The notes beneath the pieces were generated by a model. It saw only the letters and a list, made by a program, of their open reading frames with translations, was not told where the DNA came from and did not search any database. DNA of 12,468 bases, from contig JBJHBG010000125.1 in NCBI GenBank assembly GCA_050485385.1, positions 1-12,468 of the forward strand. Direction: 5' to 3'. Position numbers and translations under genes: made by a program. Shown in pieces: positions 6,371 through 12,443 of this stretch (position 1 is the first letter of the stretch; each line of letters begins with the position of its first letter). The DNA is from RECO01 sp050485385. GTDB taxonomy: Bacteria > Pseudomonadota > Alphaproteobacteria > Geminicoccales > Geminicoccaceae.

Positions 6371-7636
6371 ATGCGACGTGTGGTCGTCACCGGCCTCGGG
6401 CTGGTGACCCCCCTCGGCGACGGGATCGAGGTCAACTGGCGGCGGCTGATCGCCGGCGAAAGCGGCATCCGTGCCATCGACCGGTTCGACGTCTCCGATC
6501 TCGGCTCCAAGGTGGCCGGCATGGTCCCGGGCAAGGACACGCCCGGCGGCTTCGACCCGGACCGCTATCTGGCGCCGAAGGACCAGCGCAAGGTCGCGCT
6601 GTTCATCCTCTACGCCATCGCCGCCGCCCAGCAGGCCGTGACCGACGCCGGGCTCGACGGCGAGTTGAGCGACGCGGAGCGCGAGCGCATCGGCGTGCAG
6701 ATCGGCTCCGGCATCGGCGGTCTGCCCGAGATCGCCGAGACCGCGGTGCTGTTGCACGAGAAGGGTCCGCGCCGCGTCAGCCCCTTCTTCATCCCCTCGG
6801 CCCTGATCAACCTGGCGAGCGGCCAGGTCTCGATCCGCCACGGCTTCAAGGGGCCGAACCATTCGGCGGTCACCGCCTGCGCCACCGGTGCGCATGCCAT
6901 CGGCGACGCCGCGCGGCTGGTCGCCCTGGACGATGCCGACGTGATGATCGCGGGCGGTGCCGAGGCGGCGCTCGGCCGGCTGGCACTCGCGGGTTTCGGT
7001 GCGGCACGGGCCTTGACCACCGGCTTCAACGACACGCCCGAGCGGGCCTCGCGCCCCTGGGACAGGGACCGCGACGGCTTTACCATCGCCGAGGGCGCGG
7101 GCGTGGTCGTCCTGGAGGAGCGCGAGCGGGCGCTTGCCCGCGGTGCGACCATCTACGGCGAACTGACCGGCTACGGCCTCAGCGGCGACGCCTTCCACAT
7201 CACCGCCCCGGAACCCACGGGCGACGGCGGCTTCCGCGCCATGCGCGCGGCTCTGAAGCGCGCCGGCCGGACCACGGCCGACATCGACTACGTCAACGCC
7301 CACGGCACTTCCACACCGCTCGGCGACGAGATCGAACTGGGTGCGGTCAAGCGGCTGTTCGGCGAGCACGCGTACCGGATCTCCATGTCCTCCACCAAGT
7401 CGGCCATCGGCCACCTGCTGGGTGCCGCCGGCGCCGTCGAGGCCATCTACACCATCCTCGCGCTGAAGCACGGCATCTGCCCGCCGACCCGCAACCTGGA
7501 CAACCCCTCCGAGGGCTGCGACCTCGACCTCGTCCCGCACGAGGCCAAGCGCCGCGACGTCCGGTGCGCCATGTCCAACGCCTTCGGCTTCGGCGGCACC
7601 AACTCCAGCTTGGTGTTCGAGCGGCACGAGGCCTGA
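6371..7636 (+). CDS. fabF: 3-oxoacyl-ACP synthase II
   Basis: Condenses malonyl-ACP with acyl-ACP, extending the chain by two carbons, and in characterised relatives performs the temperature-sensitive elongation of unsaturated chains. The 421-residue protein opens with RRVVVTGLGLVTPLG. It has the thiolase-fold Cys-His-His triad: C170 in VTACATGAHA, H311 in NAHGTSTPLGD and H348 in KSAIGHLLGAAG. SNAFGFGGTN (402-411) is the C-terminal signature. Length and motifs favour FabF over FabB, which lacks several loops and is shorter. mltG follows 6 bases after the stop. Confidence 0.97.
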   Translation: MRRVVVTGLGLVTPLGDGIEVNWRRLIAGESGIRAIDRFDVSDLGSKVAGMVPGKDTPGGFDPDRYLAPKDQRKVALFILYAIAAAQQAVTDAGLDGELSDAERERIGVQIGSGIGGLPEIAETAVLLHEKGPRRVSPFFIPSALINLASGQVSIRHGFKGPNHSAVTACATGAHAIGDAARLVALDDADVMIAGGAEAALGRLALAGFGAARALTTGFNDTPERASRPWDRDRDGFTIAEGAGVVVLEERERALARGATIYGELTGYGLSGDAFHITAPEPTGDGGFRAMRAALKRAGRTTADIDYVNAHGTSTPLGDEIELGAVKRLFGEHAYRISMSSTKSAIGHLLGAAGAVEAIYTILALKHGICPPTRNLDNPSEGCDLDLVPHEAKRRDVRCAMSNAFGFGGTNSSLVFERHEA

Positions 7637-7642
7637 CGCACC

Positions 7643-8659
7643 ATGGCGTCGCGGCCTCCGGCACTGATCCGCTGGCTCGGCCGGCTGTTCGGCTTGGCAC
7701 TTCTGGTGGGGCTCGTCGCCGTCGCCGCCGTGGTCGCGTTCGACCATCTGGTCGAGGCTCCCGGCCCCAACGCCGAGCCCGTCACGGTGCAGCTCGACCG
7801 GGGCATGGGCGTGCGCGCCATCGCCGAGCGCCTCGGCGACGCCGGGGTGATCGACCAGCCGTTCCTGTTCCTCGCCCTCGTCCGCCTCGAGGGGGCGGCG
7901 GCCCAGCTTCGTGCCGGCGAGTACGCCTTCCCCGCCGCCGTGCCGGCCCGCGAGGTGCTGGCCATGCTGCGCGCCGGCCGCGTCGTGCAGTACCGCCTGA
8001 CCGTCCCCGAAGGCCGCACCGTCGCCGAGGTGATGGCGCTGGTCGAGGCCGATCCGGTGCTGACGGGCGACCTGCCGGAGCCGCCGGCCGAGGGCCGCCT
8101 CCTGCCCGACACCTATTTCTTCAGTCGCGGCGAAACCCGCGGCGCCCTCGTCGAGCGCATGGCACACGCCCTCGAGCGCGAGCTGGAGGCCGCCTGGGCC
8201 GAGCGCGCCGACGACCTGCCGCTCGCCTCGCCCGAGGAGGCGCTGATCCTCGCCTCCATCATCGAGAAGGAAACCGGCGTCGCCGAGGAGCGGGAGACGG
8301 TCGCGGGCGTGTTCGTCAATCGGCTGCGGCGCAACATGCTGTTGCAGACCGACCCGACCGTGATCTACGCGCTGACCCGGGGGCAGGAGCCCTTGGGGCG
8401 GGCACTGCTGCGCCGCGACCTCGAGGTCGACGACCCCTACAACACCTACCGCTATCCGGGCCTGCCGCCGGGGCCGATCGCCAATCCCGGCCGCGCCTCG
8501 ATCCGCGCCGCCGTCAATCCCGCCGCCACCGACTACCTCTACTTCGTCGCCGACGGCACCGGCGGCCACGCCTTCGCCCGCACCCTCGACGAGCACAACC
8601 GCAACGTCGCCGCGTGGCGCCGCTTCCAACGCGAGAACGCGGCGGGGCAGGGCGGCTGA
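7643..8659 (+). CDS. mltG: Endolytic murein transglycosylase MltG
   Basis: An inner-membrane enzyme that cuts nascent peptidoglycan strands and is thought to set glycan chain length. One N-terminal membrane segment (about 13-33, LFGLALLVGLVAVAAVVAF) anchors the 338-residue protein with the catalytic part in the periplasm. The YceG domain is recognised by RLLPDTYFF (152-160) and SIIEKETG (205-212), where E208 is the likely catalytic glutamate. LQTDPTVIY, YNTYRYPGLPPGPIANPG and FVADGTGGHAF follow. It sits directly after fabF, a conserved order in Alphaproteobacteria that links membrane lipid and cell wall synthesis. ATG 7643 gives a normal N-terminus. Confidence 0.95.
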   Translation: MASRPPALIRWLGRLFGLALLVGLVAVAAVVAFDHLVEAPGPNAEPVTVQLDRGMGVRAIAERLGDAGVIDQPFLFLALVRLEGAAAQLRAGEYAFPAAVPAREVLAMLRAGRVVQYRLTVPEGRTVAEVMALVEADPVLTGDLPEPPAEGRLLPDTYFFSRGETRGALVERMAHALERELEAAWAERADDLPLASPEEALILASIIEKETGVAEERETVAGVFVNRLRRNMLLQTDPTVIYALTRGQEPLGRALLRRDLEVDDPYNTYRYPGLPPGPIANPGRASIRAAVNPAATDYLYFVADGTGGHAFARTLDEHNRNVAAWRRFQRENAAGQGG

Positions 8660-9624
8660 GCTGGCCCGGCCACGGCGCGGCCCTCGCCCTGGTCGTCGCC
8701 CTGCTGGCGGCCTGCGGCCCGCGCTTCGTCCCGCCCACCGGCGTGGTGGCGGAACCGGCCTTCGACGCCGACGCCTTACGCACCCGCGACGGCACCCGCC
8801 TGCCGCTCCATCGCTGGACGCCCGACGGCGACCCGCGGGCCGTCGTGCTCGGGCTGCACAGCTTCGGCGACTACGGCCGCGCGTTCGAGGAGCTTGGCCC
8901 CTGGCTGGCCGACCGCGGGGTGCTGGTGGTGGCCTACGACCAGCGCGGCTTCGGCGGCAGCGAGCCGCAGGGGCGGTGGTGGGGCACCGAGCCGATGGTG
9001 GCCGACGCGGTCGATGCGGTGGCGCTGCTCCGCGCGGCGCATCCGGAGGTGCCGCTGGTCGTGGTCGGCGAAAGCATGGGCGGGGCGGTGGCCATCCTCG
9101 CCACCCGCCGCGGCGACGGGATCGACCGCCTCGTGCTGGCGGCCCCTGCCGTGCGCGGCGACCTGCCCTTTCGCCCCATCTGGGACTTCGGCTTCGCCAC
9201 CGCGGCGACGCTGGCGCCGGGTGCCGGCCCGACCGTCGACCATGCGCGATCCTCGGGCCTTTCGCCGACGGCGCGGCAGCGGCTTCGCGACGACGACGGC
9301 GTGGTCCGCCGGGTCCGCGCCGACACCTATTGGGGCCTCCTGCGCCTCGCCAACGCCGCCTCCACGGTCGACGCGGCCGACCTGCCGCCGACGCTGCTCC
9401 TCTTCGGCAGCGCCGATGGCACGGTGCCCGACCGCTCCCTTTGCGCCGTGGCGGCGGCCCTCGGTCCGGCCGATGCCGTCCGGGTCTACCCCGACGCCGG
9501 CCACCGCATCCTGCACGACCGCAACGCCGCCGACGCCTGGCCCGTCATCGACGCCTGGCTCGACGGCGGCGCCGAGGCGATCCCGGACGACGGCTCCGGT
9601 GCCGCCTTCTGCGCCGGCGTCTAG
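8614..9624 (+). CDS. Alpha/beta hydrolase (lysophospholipase-like) with lipoprotein signal
   Basis: A serine hydrolase of the monoglyceride lipase/lysophospholipase type. The likely oxyanion region is LHSFGDYGRAF. Then come YDQRGFGGS, the nucleophile elbow GESMGG (S154 from the GTG start), the acid in FGSADGTVP (D268) and the histidine in DAGHRILHD (H297). The N-terminus has a hydrophobic core and a lipobox LLAAC, implying lipid anchoring outside the cytoplasm. The start is uncertain. GTG 8614 gives a basic n-region and 336 residues but overlaps mltG by 46 bases and has no clear Shine-Dalgarno. CTG 8656, overlapping the mltG TGA in a 4-base CTGA, has GGGCGG next to it. Later GTG codons would remove the signal. 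The substrate is unknown. Confidence 0.82.
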   Translation: MAPLPTRERGGAGRLSWPGHGAALALVVALLAACGPRFVPPTGVVAEPAFDADALRTRDGTRLPLHRWTPDGDPRAVVLGLHSFGDYGRAFEELGPWLADRGVLVVAYDQRGFGGSEPQGRWWGTEPMVADAVDAVALLRAAHPEVPLVVVGESMGGAVAILATRRGDGIDRLVLAAPAVRGDLPFRPIWDFGFATAATLAPGAGPTVDHARSSGLSPTARQRLRDDDGVVRRVRADTYWGLLRLANAASTVDAADLPPTLLLFGSADGTVPDRSLCAVAAALGPADAVRVYPDAGHRILHDRNAADAWPVIDAWLDGGAEAIPDDGSGAAFCAGV

Positions 9625-10373
9625 CGCCGCCCCGCCCGGCGGCGCAGTACCGGGTCGACCAAGCGGCTCGGCAGCAGCGCCGCAACCCGGCTCGCGAGGT
9701 CCAGCGGCCAGGGAAAGCCGATCCGCGGCCGGTCGCGCTCCAGCCCGTGGCGGATGCGCCGGGCGGCGGTGTCGGCGTCCACGAGGAACGGCATGGCGAA
9801 GCGGTTCTTGGCCGTGAGCGGCGTGGCGACGAAGCCGGGGCAGATGGCGCTGACCTTGACGCCGTGCGGCGCCAGCTCGGCGCGCAGGCTCTCCGCCAGC
9901 ACGCGCACCCCCGCCTTGCTCGCGCCATAGGCGCCGCCGAAGGGCAGGCCGCGGTCGCCCGCGAGCGAACTCATCAGCGCGAGTTGGCCCCGTTCCCGCG
10001 CCCGCATCCGTGCCGCGGCCGGCACCACCGTCGCCCACACGCCCAAGAGGTTCGCGGCGATCACCAGAACCCCACCCTCCAGATCGTCGTGGGCGGCGAG
10101 GCCGGCGTTGGAAATGCCGGCATTGGCAACGACGAGGTCGAGCGGTGCCGCGTCGTCCGCCGCCGCTACGGCCGCCGCCACCGCCGCCCGGTCCAGCAGG
10201 TCCACCCGCCGCGTGGTCGGGGCGGCCCCCATAGCCTCCGCCGCTCCGGCCACCGCCGCCAGCCGGTCGGCGTCGCGACCCCAAAGGTCCAGCCGCATGC
10301 CCGGCGCCGCGTAGAGCCGGGCGAGTGCCGCACCGATGCCGCTGCTCGCACCCGTGATCAGAATGTGACGCAA
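9621..10373 (-). CDS. Short-chain dehydrogenase/reductase, substrate unknown
   Basis: A 250-residue NAD(P)-dependent oxidoreductase of the classical SDR type. It has the cofactor motif TGASSGIG (7-14), NAG (84-86), a serine at 135/136 in LMSSLAG, and the catalytic Y149-x-x-x-K153 in YGASKAG. CPGFVATPLT follows. The C-terminal segment with PFLVDADTAARRI and a Pro/Arg-rich tail resembles the DltE/YdfG-like group rather than FabG. The start is taken as TTG 10373 because GGGAGGG lies 5 bases upstream. The longer GTG start at 10400 has no good ribosome site. It is divergent from gmk and convergent with the hydrolase. Nothing in the sequence identifies the substrate. Confidence 0.85.
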   Translation of the reverse strand: MRHILITGASSGIGAALARLYAAPGMRLDLWGRDADRLAAVAGAAEAMGAAPTTRRVDLLDRAAVAAAVAAADDAAPLDLVVANAGISNAGLAAHDDLEGGVLVIAANLLGVWATVVPAAARMRARERGQLALMSSLAGDRGLPFGGAYGASKAGVRVLAESLRAELAPHGVKVSAICPGFVATPLTAKNRFAMPFLVDADTAARRIRHGLERDRPRIGFPWPLDLASRVAALLPSRLVDPVLRRRAGRR

Positions 10374-10378
10374 CGCAA

Positions 10379-10385
10379 CCCTCCC
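10379..10385 (-). promoter_or_regulatory. Shine-Dalgarno deciding the TTG start of the SDR gene
   Basis: On the minus strand GGGAGGG (10385-10379) is followed after 5 bases by TTG 10373-10371, which begins the conserved HILITGASSGIG strand. This is near-ideal spacing and places the site inside the longer GTG-initiated version. Confidence 0.65.
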
Positions 10386-10387
10386 GG

Positions 10388-10416
10388 TTGTTCCCGGCAC
10401 CGGTTGCGGCTATCGA
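10388..10416 (+). promoter_or_regulatory. Predicted gmk promoter
   Basis: TTGTTC (10388-10393) and TATCGA (10411-10416) are separated by 17 bases in the 75-base divergent gap. This would give a leader of roughly 25 bases before the gmk ATG at 10449. It overlaps the region just upstream of the SDR start. Both hexamers deviate from consensus. Confidence 0.4.
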
Positions 10417-10448
10417 GCCGGCTCCGGGTGGCGGCAACGGACGGGATC

Positions 10449-11099
10449 ATGGTGCAAGACGTAGCGGGGCTGTTGCCGTCGGTCGGCCGGCGCGGGCTGA
10501 TGCTGGTCCTCTCCTCACCCTCCGGCGCCGGCAAGACCACCATCGCCCGCAAGCTGCTCGAGACCGACACCAACCTCACCATCTCCATCTCCGTCACTAC
10601 CCGCCAGCAGCGCCCCGGCGAGCGCGACGGCATCGACTACCACTTCATCGACGAACCCCGTTTCCTCGCCATGATCGAGGCCGGCGAACTCCTGGAGCAC
10701 GCTCAGGTCTACGGCAACCGCTACGGCACCCCCAAGGCCCCGGTCGAAGCCGCCCTGCAAAGCGGCCGCGACGTCCTGTTCGACATCGACTGGCAGGGCG
10801 CCCAACAGCTCAGGGGCTCCGCCCAGGCCGACGTCGTCAGCGTCTTCATCCTGCCGCCCACCGTCGCCGAACTCCGCCGCCGCCTCACCGACCGCGCCCG
10901 CGACGACGAAGCCGACATCCAGCGCCGCCTCGACCAAGTCTCCGACGACGTCACCCGCTGGCCCGAATACGACTACGTCATCGTCAACGAAACCCTCGAC
11001 CGCTCCCTCGCCCAAGTCCGCGCCGTCCTGGTCGCCGAACGCCTCCGCTGGCGCCGCCAACCCGGCCTCTTCCAATTCGCCGAACGCTTTAGGCGGTAG
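10449..11099 (+). CDS. gmk: Guanylate kinase
   Basis: Phosphorylates GMP to GDP with ATP, an essential step of guanine nucleotide and indirectly (p)ppGpp metabolism. The 216-residue protein has the P-loop SSPSGAGKTT (22-31) and the GMP-binding segment SVTTRQQRPGERDGIDYHF (48-66). EHAQVYGNRYGTP (83-95), FDIDWQGAQQLR (111-122) and the lid RARDDEADIQRRL (149-161) follow. ATG 10449 gives the short alphaproteobacterial extension before RRGLMLVLSSPSG. ATG 10500 is a possible internal start but would leave almost nothing before the P-loop strand. The 3' half favours C-ending codons and GAA/CAA more than fabD or mltG do. It is the last housekeeping gene in the window. Confidence 0.96.
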   Translation: MVQDVAGLLPSVGRRGLMLVLSSPSGAGKTTIARKLLETDTNLTISISVTTRQQRPGERDGIDYHFIDEPRFLAMIEAGELLEHAQVYGNRYGTPKAPVEAALQSGRDVLFDIDWQGAQQLRGSAQADVVSVFILPPTVAELRRRLTDRARDDEADIQRRLDQVSDDVTRWPEYDYVIVNETLDRSLAQVRAVLVAERLRWRRQPGLFQFAERFRR

Positions 11100-11351
11100 A
11101 AGGCGAAGGTGAAGGCAAGCGGTGGCCGCGCCCCCGCACCCCCGGAACTTGGTAACGGTGGGGCGACGCAGGGGAGATCACCCCACGGGCGAGATGCGCC
11201 AGCAAGAGGCATAGACTCAGCCTCTGAGCATGGGTGAACTGGGTCTCCGAGCGATCTTGCGCTCACGCCCATCCCACGGTTGCTTGGAGCTTGTGACGGG
11301 ACGTAGAAATCGAACCTTCTATCGCGCACATGTGCGTGGCGACCGCGTTGC
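11100..11351. other. Intergenic region after gmk, no gene recognised
   Basis: These 252 bases separate gmk from the 3' end of the minus-strand nuclease-like gene, and base composition falls along them. Short inverted repeats are present: AGAGGC/GCCTCT and CTCAG/CTGAG around 11205-11228, GAGCG/CGCTC at 11249-11264, and the palindrome CGCACATGTGCG at 11325-11336. None has a T-run on either strand, so I do not call an intrinsic terminator. Open frames crossing the region have no protein-like pattern. Confidence 0.5.
11325..11336. repeat. 12-bp perfect palindrome
   Basis: CGCACATGTGCG is self-complementary over 12 bases. It lies 15 bases beyond the stop of the nuclease-like gene. It may be a protein-binding site, part of a bidirectional terminator or chance. 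Confidence 0.6.
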
Positions 11352-12251
11352 TCATACATTATCTGGCTCTTCAGGCTCGTCTTGCGATTCTCCAATAAAA
11401 ATGGCCTCCGCAATTAGGTCTTGGAGTTGCCTCATTCCGATATTCACGATGAATTCGCTGTGGTCATTGGATATATGACCTAATTCCTTTGCGTGGAACA
11501 AGAGTTGATCCTCGGCCGCCCGAGCTGCGTCAACGGTTCGGAAGTCAGAGACGTGATATATGGACCAGAGCACTTCGCCTTGTGACGCTCGGCGGTATCG
11601 GTTGATCTCAGCCAACCGATCCTCCGCCTTGCCGGACCCGACCTTGAAGGTCGTTCCGTGGGTATCAGCGATCACGGCGACATAAAACTGGCTTCCCGGC
11701 TGAACCTCCGATCCGGCACGCATTCCGGCCTTCTGACGCCAGGGGCGTGACAGGGAAGCCGAAAAAGGTTGACGGTCGGCAACCTCGCCTTCCACCTGTT
11801 CCACCACCCGCAGGCGGAGCAAGCGCTGCACTTCTCCAGGTCGCATTGAATGGATCGTAGCGGCGCCCTGGATTCCCTTCGAAGCATGATCTGGGATGAG
11901 AGCGTCATTTGCCTCCTGATCTATAACTTTCCAGGTTCGGGAGAGTGTGATCCCAAATGGCCAACGGAAGCGGCCGTCTTTTCGGTAGTCTTCGGGGCGG
12001 CTTCTGTTCGCGCGCAGCGCCTCGACCATCACGGGCTCAGGAGGGTCCGCGATTTCTACGGCGCCAGCGACGCGTCCCCGCATCAAGGTATCGGCTTCTG
12101 TTGCATCGCTTGTCAGGTAGGCGACGATGTCGCCAGGCCGCGCGCTGGTGAGAACGGCGTCGCGAGTGCTTTTGTGGCTGAAAGCCAGGGCATCGCGAGC
12201 GGGAACGTCGGGAGCACCCCATACCTTCGTCCAAAAATACCTGCGGTCCAA
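11352..12251 (-). CDS. Candidate modification-sensing nuclease: PUA/EVE-like domain plus GIY-YIG (T5orf172-like) domain
   Basis: I do not recognise a named gene. The 299-residue product divides in two. Residues 4-148 start with RYFWTKVWGAP and contain a GDIVAYLTS strand and a MRGRVAGAVEIADPP strand pair. Further on are RWPFGITLSRTWKV and KGIQGAATIH, an order resembling EVE/PUA-superfamily domains that read modified bases. Residues 189-280 carry a GIY-YIG-like pattern: FYVAVI, FKVG (202-205), R212 in AEDRLAEIN, E247 in ARAAEDQLL and SEF (265-267), as in T5orf172 nucleases. The TTG 12251 start has GGGGAGGAGG just upstream and is the first start after an in-frame stop. Codon use is more A/T-rich than in the fab genes, suggesting acquisition. 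The nuclease function and domain calls are inference. Confidence 0.6.
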   Translation of the reverse strand: MDRRYFWTKVWGAPDVPARDALAFSHKSTRDAVLTSARPGDIVAYLTSDATEADTLMRGRVAGAVEIADPPEPVMVEALRANRSRPEDYRKDGRFRWPFGITLSRTWKVIDQEANDALIPDHASKGIQGAATIHSMRPGEVQRLLRLRVVEQVEGEVADRQPFSASLSRPWRQKAGMRAGSEVQPGSQFYVAVIADTHGTTFKVGSGKAEDRLAEINRYRRASQGEVLWSIYHVSDFRTVDAARAAEDQLLFHAKELGHISNDHSEFIVNIGMRQLQDLIAEAIFIGESQDEPEEPDNV

Positions 12252-12348
12252 AACCCTCCTCCCCTCGGAACCACTGAGACCAAGTAGCGGCTATGTCCAC
12301 ATCGTCGGCGAACTGCAGCCGCATTTGAAGGTCCGGAGTTCTTGCCAT
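12252..12348 (-). other. Overlapping upstream reading frame, possible displaced N-terminus of the nuclease-like gene
   Basis: From ATG 12348 a minus-strand frame reads MARTPDLQMRLQFADDV, then DIAATWSQWFRGEEG. It has plausible protein character up to the point where the nuclease-like gene starts in another frame. Beyond about 12240 the frame turns into Arg/Ser-rich shadow sequence. It could be the original N-terminus separated by a one-base frameshift, a leader peptide or a non-coding coincidence. Confidence 0.3.
12254..12264 (-). promoter_or_regulatory. Shine-Dalgarno tract before the TTG start of the nuclease-like gene
   Basis: The minus strand reads GGGGAGGAGGG (12264-12254), ending two bases before TTG 12251. 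The GGAGG core is 3 bases from the start, somewhat close, while GGGGAG is at 7. The same bases would be Arg-Gly-Glu-Glu-Gly codons in the overlapping upstream frame, so the tract could be coincidental. Confidence 0.4.
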
Positions 12349-12371
12349 CGCTGCCGCGCCTGGGAAGCAGC

Positions 12372-12390
12372 GTTAAGTTGTCCTCTTAAC
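12372..12390. repeat. Short inverted repeat GTTAAG/CTTAAC
   Basis: GTTAAG (12372-12377) and CTTAAC (12385-12390) flank a 7-base loop in the divergent gap before the last gene. It is the most A/T-rich stretch of this gap. It could be an operator, or a hairpin abutting the larger stem-loop that follows. Confidence 0.55.
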
Positions 12391-12437
12391 CTCCTTGTCG
12401 TGCAGCCTGGGATGGCCCAGGCTGCGTGGAAAGGAGG
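12390..12437 (+). promoter_or_regulatory. Two-tier stem-loop that can mask the Shine-Dalgarno of the last gene
   Basis: An inner perfect 10-bp stem, GCAGCCTGGG (12402-12411) with CCCAGGCTGC (12416-12425), closes an ATGG loop. An outer perfect 7-bp stem pairs CCTCCTT (12390-12396) with AAGGAGG (12431-12437). The two stems are separated by 5-base strands on each side. The outer right arm is the ribosome-binding site of the gene starting at 12444, so folding would hide it. There is no T-run for a terminator. Which ligand, temperature or protein, if any, opens it cannot be told. Confidence 0.5.
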
Positions 12438-12443
12438 AAAGCG

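Noticed and set aside
6329..8629. A 766-codon open frame antisense to fabF and mltG
   Set aside because: The plus-strand genes have complete families and motifs. The antisense product is Gly/Ala/Asp/His-rich mirror sequence, a common artefact of GC-rich codon bias.
8776..10437. A 553-codon minus-strand frame across the hydrolase and dehydrogenase genes
   Set aside because: It shadows the SDR gene in another frame and is antisense to the hydrolase. Its translation is low-complexity Gly/Arg/Ala without domain pattern.
11296..11330. TCGAACC resembling the complement of a tRNA T-loop
   Set aside because: The flanking bases do not form the required 5-bp T-stem, and no acceptor, D or anticodon arm can be assembled around it, so neither a tRNA nor a tRNA-derived attachment site is supported.
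11100..11351. Intrinsic terminator after gmk
   Set aside because: Several short stems exist but none is followed by a T-run on either strand.
10973..11413. A 146-codon minus-strand frame after gmk
   Set aside because: It overlaps the ends of gmk and the nuclease-like gene, lacks a ribosome-binding site and has no protein-like periodicity.
12371..12437. GTTAAGT core and nearby inverted repeats as an integron attC site
   Set aside because: GTTAAGT fits the GTTRRRY core, but there is no matching RYYYAAC partner at the right distance and orientation, and the repeat layout differs from attC.
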